DNA of 6,995 bases from JBGPBY01 sp041481485 (GTDB taxonomy: Bacteria > Acidobacteriota > Terriglobia > 20CM-2-55-15): assembly GCA_041481485.1 (NCBI GenBank), contig JBGPBY010000395.1:1-6995 (forward strand), in the 5' to 3' direction. How positions within the stretch are numbered: position 1 is the first letter of the stretch; every line of letters begins with the position of its first letter. The translations under genes and the position numbers were made by a program. The notes below the pieces were generated by a model. The model saw nothing but the letters and a program-made list of their open reading frames with translations. It was not told the DNA's origin and ran no database searches. Positions 4,300 to 6,995 of the stretch are shown piece by piece.

Positions 4300-6957
4300 A
4301 TGAATCATCCGACACAAACGCGCGATGCGCTGCACGTACTCACGCTGGAGGAAATTGCAGCACTCGCGCAGGAATCCGGAAAACCGGCCGAGACGCTGAT
4401 GAATGTAGTGGAGTTGATCGCGCGGCGCTTCAAGACCGATGTCTGTTCGGCGTACCTGCTGGAGCCGGACCGGGCAAACCTGGTCCTGGCGGCGAGTCTG
4501 GGGTTGCGCCGTTCGTGCATTGGCAATCTTCGTCTCGGTTTGCACGAAGGGCTGGCAGGACTGGTTGCCGAACAGTTGCGGCCGGTGAATGTGCCGCAGG
4601 CGCAGAATCATCCGCGTTTCAAATACTTCGTTGATGCCGGAGAAGACGCTTACCAGTCCTTTCTTGGTGTTCCTTTGGTGGATCGCGGCGTATTGCAGGG
4701 TGTTCTTGTGGTTCAGACCGTGGATGCCAGAGTCTTCAATGAATCCGAAGTGCGCATGCTCACAGAGGCTGCATCGGAAGTCGCGCCGGTTGTCAGCGAA
4801 GCCCGGTCGCTGGACCGATTTATTGCTCCGCTTCAGGAAAGGCTGTGGTCCCTCGCGCGCAATCTCTGGTGGAGCTGGGATGCCAATTCCACCAGCCTGT
4901 TTCGGGATTTCGCCCTGGAGAACTGGAGAATTTTTAATCACAATCCCGTTGTCCTGCTCTCGTCGCTGAAGCTGCCCGAGATCGAACGGCGTGCCGCGCA
5001 AATGGGATTGCACAGCCGAATCATTTATGCCTTCCGTCGCCAGCGCGAATACCTTCGCGACGAACGGACGTGGGGGGGAATCCACGCCGGCGTTCTTCGC
5101 GCGCGGCCGGTGGCTTATTTCTCTGCGGAGTTTGGCCTTCATGAATCGATGCCGATTTATTCGGGCGGCCTTGGAATATTGGCGGGGGATCACATCAAGA
5201 GTGCGTCCGATCTGGGAATACCTCTGGTCGGTATTGGGCTGTTTTATGGTCAGGGATACTTCAAGCAGCGCCTGGACGGAAGTGGCTGGCAGCAGGAAGA
5301 GTACATTGCCAATGATGCCGGAATGCTCCCCATGGAGCCGGCCATCAGTATCGGAGGTGAGCAGGTTTCGGTTCAGGTGGAAACGGGGAGTGGTGTCATT
5401 CGGGCAAAGGTCTGGCGGGTACGGGTCGGCCGAATTGACCTGTTCCTGCTGGATTCGAATGTTGAAGGAAACGCGCCGGAAGATCGGGAACTCACCTCGC
5501 GTCTATATGGCGGCGACGGCCGGGTCCGCATCCGGCAGGAGCTGCTGCTGGGTGTCGGTGGATTCCGGGCTCTCCGCGCTCTCGGCATCCAGCCTTCAGT
5601 ACTGCACCTGAACGAAGGACACAGCGGATTTGCAGTGCTGGAAGCAATTCGAGCACGGATGGAAGACGAGGGCATATCGTTTACAGAAGCCTTGCCTCGA
5701 GTGGCTCGCGAAGTGGTATTTACGACCCACACGCCGGTTCCTGCCGGCCACGATCGTTTCAACAGCGCGTTGATCGAGGAACATCTCGGGCCCCTGGCCA
5801 AGAGACTGGGAATTTCTCCGCAGCGGATGATGGAGTTTGGACGCGTCAACCCGCTCGATGACAATGAAGAGTTCTGTATGACTGTTCTCGGATTGACTAT
5901 GTCTCGCCGTGCCAATGCCGTATCCGCATTACACGGGGAAGTTTCGCGCGCAATGTGGACGGAACTGTACCCGGGAAAACTTGAAGAAGCGATACCGATC
6001 GGACATATCACCAACGGTGTCCACGTGCCGACATGGCTTGCCCCGCAAATGGCGACTCTCTATGACCGGCATTTTGGTACCGAGTGGCGCGAGCGCAGCA
6101 GCCGCCCTTCGACATGGGAGGCCATCGAAACCGTCGATGACGGCGAACTCTGGGAGATTCATTTGTCGCTGAAGTCGCAGTTGCTCGAATTCGTGCGCGC
6201 GCGCGCCGTGGAACAGAGCAAGCGCCGCGGTGAACCCATTGCCGTGTGGCAGAACCTGTCGCGGGTTTTGAGTCCGGACGCATTGACGATTGGTTTTGCC
6301 CGTAGATTCGCTACGTATAAGCGGGCCAATATGATCCTCGCAGATATGGAAATGTTGGCCTCGATGGTCAACGACCCGAAACGGCCGGTTCAGTTCGTAT
6401 TTGCCGGAAAGGCACACCCGCACGATGGTCCGGGAAAGGATGTTCTCCGGCAGATCGCCGAACTGACTCGAAGCGCCCGGTTCGCCGACAAATTTGTTTT
6501 TGTGGAGGACTACGATATCAACGTAGGCCGCCATCTGGTACAAGGGGTCGATCTCTGGCTGAATACGCCACGCCGCCCGCTCGAAGCATCGGGAACCAGT
6601 GGACAGAAGGTTGTACTGAACGGGGGCTTGAATCTTTCGGTCCTGGATGGATGGTGGGCCGAGGCGTATGACGGTCTGAATGGATTTGCCATCGGCAATG
6701 GCCGCACCCACACCAATACCACGGTTCACGATGCGCGCGACAGCGAAGCGCTGTATCGCGTACTGTGGGACGAAGTGATACCGCTTTACTACCGGCGCGA
6801 TCAGGACGGACTTCCGAGGGAGTGGATCAAACGGATGAAGCGCACCATCCGCACTCTCGGATGGAGATTCAACGCCGATCGCATGGTGATGGATTACACG
6901 CTGAAGTGCTATATCCCCGCCGCGGGTGGAACGTCGAGCAGCATGCCCCCGCTTTGA
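4300..6957 (+). CDS. glgP: GAF domain-alpha-glucan phosphorylase fusion
   Basis: An 885-residue cytoplasmic enzyme that cleaves alpha-1,4-glucan with phosphate to give glucose-1-phosphate (GT35 family, PLP-dependent). Residues about 10-165 form a GAF domain: DVCSAYLLEPDR (47-58), a glycine-rich HEGLAGLV segment, NHPRFKY and FLGVPLVDRGVLQGVLVV follow the order seen in the GAF domain of PtsP (EI-Ntr). Residues about 175-275 (from LWSLARNLWWSWD, 182-194) are the DUF3417-type N-terminal phosphorylase region. The catalytic part has YSGGLGILAGDH (287-298), HLNEGHSGF (436-444), TTHTPVPAGHD (475-485), ITNGVHVPTW (570-579), RFATYKR (669-675) and FAGKAHPHD (701-709). The PLP lysine is Lys770 in EASGTSGQK (762-770), where relatives usually read GMK. 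All key motifs are present, so it should be active. It ends with tandem stops TGA TAA. The GAF domain is the odd part and probably gives ligand control or dimer contacts. Linkage to the RRM gene is tight. Confidence 0.95.
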   Translation: MNHPTQTRDALHVLTLEEIAALAQESGKPAETLMNVVELIARRFKTDVCSAYLLEPDRANLVLAASLGLRRSCIGNLRLGLHEGLAGLVAEQLRPVNVPQAQNHPRFKYFVDAGEDAYQSFLGVPLVDRGVLQGVLVVQTVDARVFNESEVRMLTEAASEVAPVVSEARSLDRFIAPLQERLWSLARNLWWSWDANSTSLFRDFALENWRIFNHNPVVLLSSLKLPEIERRAAQMGLHSRIIYAFRRQREYLRDERTWGGIHAGVLRARPVAYFSAEFGLHESMPIYSGGLGILAGDHIKSASDLGIPLVGIGLFYGQGYFKQRLDGSGWQQEEYIANDAGMLPMEPAISIGGEQVSVQVETGSGVIRAKVWRVRVGRIDLFLLDSNVEGNAPEDRELTSRLYGGDGRVRIRQELLLGVGGFRALRALGIQPSVLHLNEGHSGFAVLEAIRARMEDEGISFTEALPRVAREVVFTTHTPVPAGHDRFNSALIEEHLGPLAKRLGISPQRMMEFGRVNPLDDNEEFCMTVLGLTMSRRANAVSALHGEVSRAMWTELYPGKLEEAIPIGHITNGVHVPTWLAPQMATLYDRHFGTEWRERSSRPSTWEAIETVDDGELWEIHLSLKSQLLEFVRARAVEQSKRRGEPIAVWQNLSRVLSPDALTIGFARRFATYKRANMILADMEMLASMVNDPKRPVQFVFAGKAHPHDGPGKDVLRQIAELTRSARFADKFVFVEDYDINVGRHLVQGVDLWLNTPRRPLEASGTSGQKVVLNGGLNLSVLDGWWAEAYDGLNGFAIGNGRTHTNTTVHDARDSEALYRVLWDEVIPLYYRRDQDGLPREWIKRMKRTIRTLGWRFNADRMVMDYTLKCYIPAAGGTSSSMPPL

Positions 6958-6976
6958 TAATTTCAAAGGCGCGCTT

Positions 6977-6990
6977 CCCCAATGTAGGGG
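6977..6990. other. Short GC hairpin after the phosphorylase gene, possible edge of an intergenic repeat
   Basis: CCCC-AATGTA-GGGG can form a 4-bp stem 19 bp after the phosphorylase stop. No U-run follows before the window ends, so it is not a clear terminator. The string TGTAGGGGCGG resembles the start of GC-rich palindromic intergenic repeats seen in several phyla, but only the first bases are available. Confidence 0.2.
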
Positions 6991-6995
6991 CGGTC

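Noticed and set aside
5072..5078. Run of seven G inside the phosphorylase gene, a possible frameshift or phase-variation site
   Set aside because: The frame is intact on both sides and encodes conserved-looking sequence; seven G in a GC-rich gene is weak evidence for programmed slippage.
4270..5193. A 307-codon minus-strand open frame opposite the RRM end and GAF domain
   Set aside because: The opposite strand encodes clear GAF and phosphorylase sequence; the antisense product has no domain or credible ribosome site that I can see.
4991..5611. A 206-codon plus-strand frame inside the phosphorylase gene
   Set aside because: It is an alternate frame of the conserved catalytic region, with no recognisable product.
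6192..6206. Alternating CG tract that could form Z-DNA
   Set aside because: It encodes an Arg/Ala-rich helix in the phosphorylase and is expected from codon use in GC-rich DNA.
5929..6966. A 345-codon open frame on the minus strand opposite the phosphorylase
   Set aside because: It lies entirely opposite strongly conserved phosphorylase motifs, its translation shows no recognisable domain, and long antisense frames are common opposite GC-rich genes.

Overview
The window looks like a piece of an Acidobacteriota chromosome, probably a soil-type lineage. The strongest pointer is the secreted VWA protein at 2780-3808, whose layout matches the acidobacterial 'VWFA-related' family (TIGR03436 as I remember it). 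Moderate-to-high GC and short gene overlaps fit but do not prove this. No RNA gene, CRISPR array, transposon or phage gene is visible.

Layout. Bases 1-3808 lie on the minus strand, read right to left: a VWA-domain exported protein (3808-2780); an overlapping lipoprotein-like gene (2798-2037); a 132-bp gap; a PlsC-type acyltransferase with a GTG start (1904-1143); and an overlapping acyl-CoA dehydrogenase (1176 to beyond base 1, 3' end missing). Bases 4018-6957 lie on the plus strand: a 93-residue RNA-recognition-motif (RRM) protein, followed with zero spacing by an 885-residue protein that joins a GAF sensor domain to a complete alpha-glucan (glycogen) phosphorylase. The two strands diverge from a 209-bp intergenic region (3809-4017) with a perfect TTGACA box, several inverted repeats and a short direct repeat.

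How the genes may work together. The acyltransferase and dehydrogenase form a translationally linked lipid-metabolism pair (acyl transfer plus acyl-CoA oxidation); their exact substrates cannot be read from the sequence. The VWA protein and the lipoprotein form a second linked pair, both aimed at the cell envelope. The RRM protein and the GAF-phosphorylase form a third: stop and start codons touch (TAA then ATG), so their synthesis is probably coupled. The phosphorylase releases glucose-1-phosphate from stored glucan. Its GAF domain resembles, from memory, the GAF domain of EI-Ntr (PtsP), which suggests control of storage-glucan breakdown by a small-molecule signal.

Most interesting points: the GAF-phosphorylase fusion with a PtsP-like sensor, its coupling to a small RRM protein, and the structured leader and divergent promoter region ahead of that pair.
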